Source of the DNA: Bacteroides sp. An322
Lineage (GTDB): Bacteria; Bacteroidota; Bacteroidia; Bacteroidales; Bacteroidaceae
Reading direction: 5' to 3'
NCBI RefSeq assembly: GCF_002161765.1
Contig: NZ_NFIN01000003.1
Coordinates: 1-64,000 of the forward strand
DNA: 64,000 nucleotides
Of the stretch, positions 63,492 through 64,000 are shown one piece after another. The translations under genes and the position numbers were made by a program. The number at the start of each line of letters is the position of its first letter. The stretch's first letter is position 1. The notes below the pieces were generated by a model. That model searched no databases. It had not been told where the DNA came from and saw only the letters and a list, made by a program, of their open reading frames with translations.

Positions 63492-64000
63492 ATGAAAAAA
63501 ACAACTGTTTTTAGTTTGATGCTGTCAGCTTGCTGTTTTGCAGGATTGTCTGCACAAGAAGCCAACCATTTTGTGGTAAAGGCTAATAAGTTGGGGGCGG
63601 AAATACAGCCAACTATGTATGGACACTTTTTTGAAGACATCAATTATGGTGCTGATGGAGGTCTGTATGCTGAGTTGATAAAAAACCGTTCGTTTGAGTT
63701 TCCGAATCGTTTGCAAGGTTGGAAAACTTTCGGCAAGGTAGCAGTGTTAGATAACGGGCCGTTCGACCGTAATCCTCACTATGTACGCCTTTCTAATCCG
63801 GGGCATGCACACAAGCGTACCGGACTGGAAAACGAAGGCTTCTTTGGTATCGGTTTGAAGGCGAATGAGAAATACCGTTTTAGCGTATGGGCAAAAGGAA
63901 ACGGTCAGAAAATATTGGTTGAATTGATTGATCCGGCTTCGATGGGCGAGACTCAGGTAATGGTTTCGGGCGAAATCGAAATCAATTCTGCCGACTGGAA
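63492..64000 (+). CDS. Second alpha-L-arabinofuranosidase (GH51 type), N-terminal part
   Basis: Starts at ATG 63492, 7 bp after the first GH51 gene, and runs off the window after about 169 codons. Signal peptide (TTVFSLMLSACCFAGLSAQ), then IQPTMYGHFFEDINYGADGGLYAELIKNRSFEF, the start of two-domain GH51 enzymes, followed by a carbohydrate-binding beta-sandwich (VRLSNPGHAHKRTGLENEG, YRFSVWAKGNG). The catalytic residues lie outside the window. Confidence 0.85.
   Translation, partial: MKKTTVFSLMLSACCFAGLSAQEANHFVVKANKLGAEIQPTMYGHFFEDINYGADGGLYAELIKNRSFEFPNRLQGWKTFGKVAVLDNGPFDRNPHYVRLSNPGHAHKRTGLENEGFFGIGLKANEKYRFSVWAKGNGQKILVELIDPASMGETQVMVSGEIEINSADW

Overview
The window is chromosomal DNA from a Bacteroidales bacterium, most likely a gut Bacteroides or Phocaeicola species. 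The support is: class III fructose-bisphosphatase, glutamine synthetase III, LL-diaminopimelate aminotransferase, DUF4270 and DUF1735 lipoproteins, a SusD relic, PepSY-like periplasmic proteins, and many promoters with the Bacteroides -7 box TAnnTTTG. I see no tRNA, rRNA, CRISPR array, transposase or phage gene.

Layout. 1-4.4 kb: end of a PepSY-like gene, the dTDP-sugar genes rfbA-rfbC, a small lipoprotein with an ATP-grasp YgiC-like enzyme, and a DjlA-like TerB/DnaJ protein. 4.4-15.6 kb: DUF4270 lipoprotein and a single-domain GT5 starch-synthase-like protein, divergent from panC-panD; then, on the minus strand, dapL, glnN, an AspT/YidE-type transporter and fbp. 15.7-21 kb: a TolC/HlyD/MFS tripartite exporter operon and a class A beta-lactamase. 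21-27 kb: yitT, a Crp-like regulator, a divergent miaA, a lipid kinase, kdsA and serS. 27-31.9 kb: a glycogen/alpha-glucan cluster (debranching enzyme, GT4, GH57). 31.9-39 kb: remains of a high-mannose N-glycan utilisation locus: a GH92 alpha-mannosidase, a beheaded susD, a catalytically dead GH18-like lipoprotein, a DUF1735-LamG lipoprotein and an apparently active GH18 endoglycosidase. 39-53.9 kb: housekeeping and hypothetical genes (AKR, PepSY-like acidic protein, two MFS carriers, alcohol dehydrogenase, nitroreductase, SpoIID, a GT2-DUF4922 fusion, rlmN, pdxA, ndk, a PfkB kinase). 54-64 kb: an L-arabinose operon: sodium symporter, aldose epimerase, Nudix-type AraR, araD, araA, araB and two GH51 arabinofuranosidases, the last cut by the window end.

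How it works together. The last 10 kb are a complete route from arabinosides to xylulose-5-phosphate, with its own regulator and a perfect palindrome in front of the symporter as candidate operator. The 27-31.8 kb cluster handles alpha-glucan. The N-glycan locus has lost its SusC transporter and about two thirds of SusD, and the break lies at one arm of a dispersed intergenic repeat.

The most unusual layer is non-coding. Intergenic gaps carry long, often perfect inverted repeats from at least five sequence families. One is a modular 22-bp repeat found at three loci; another is a family built on GAACACAGAGACAC found at four or five loci, one of them at the susD break.
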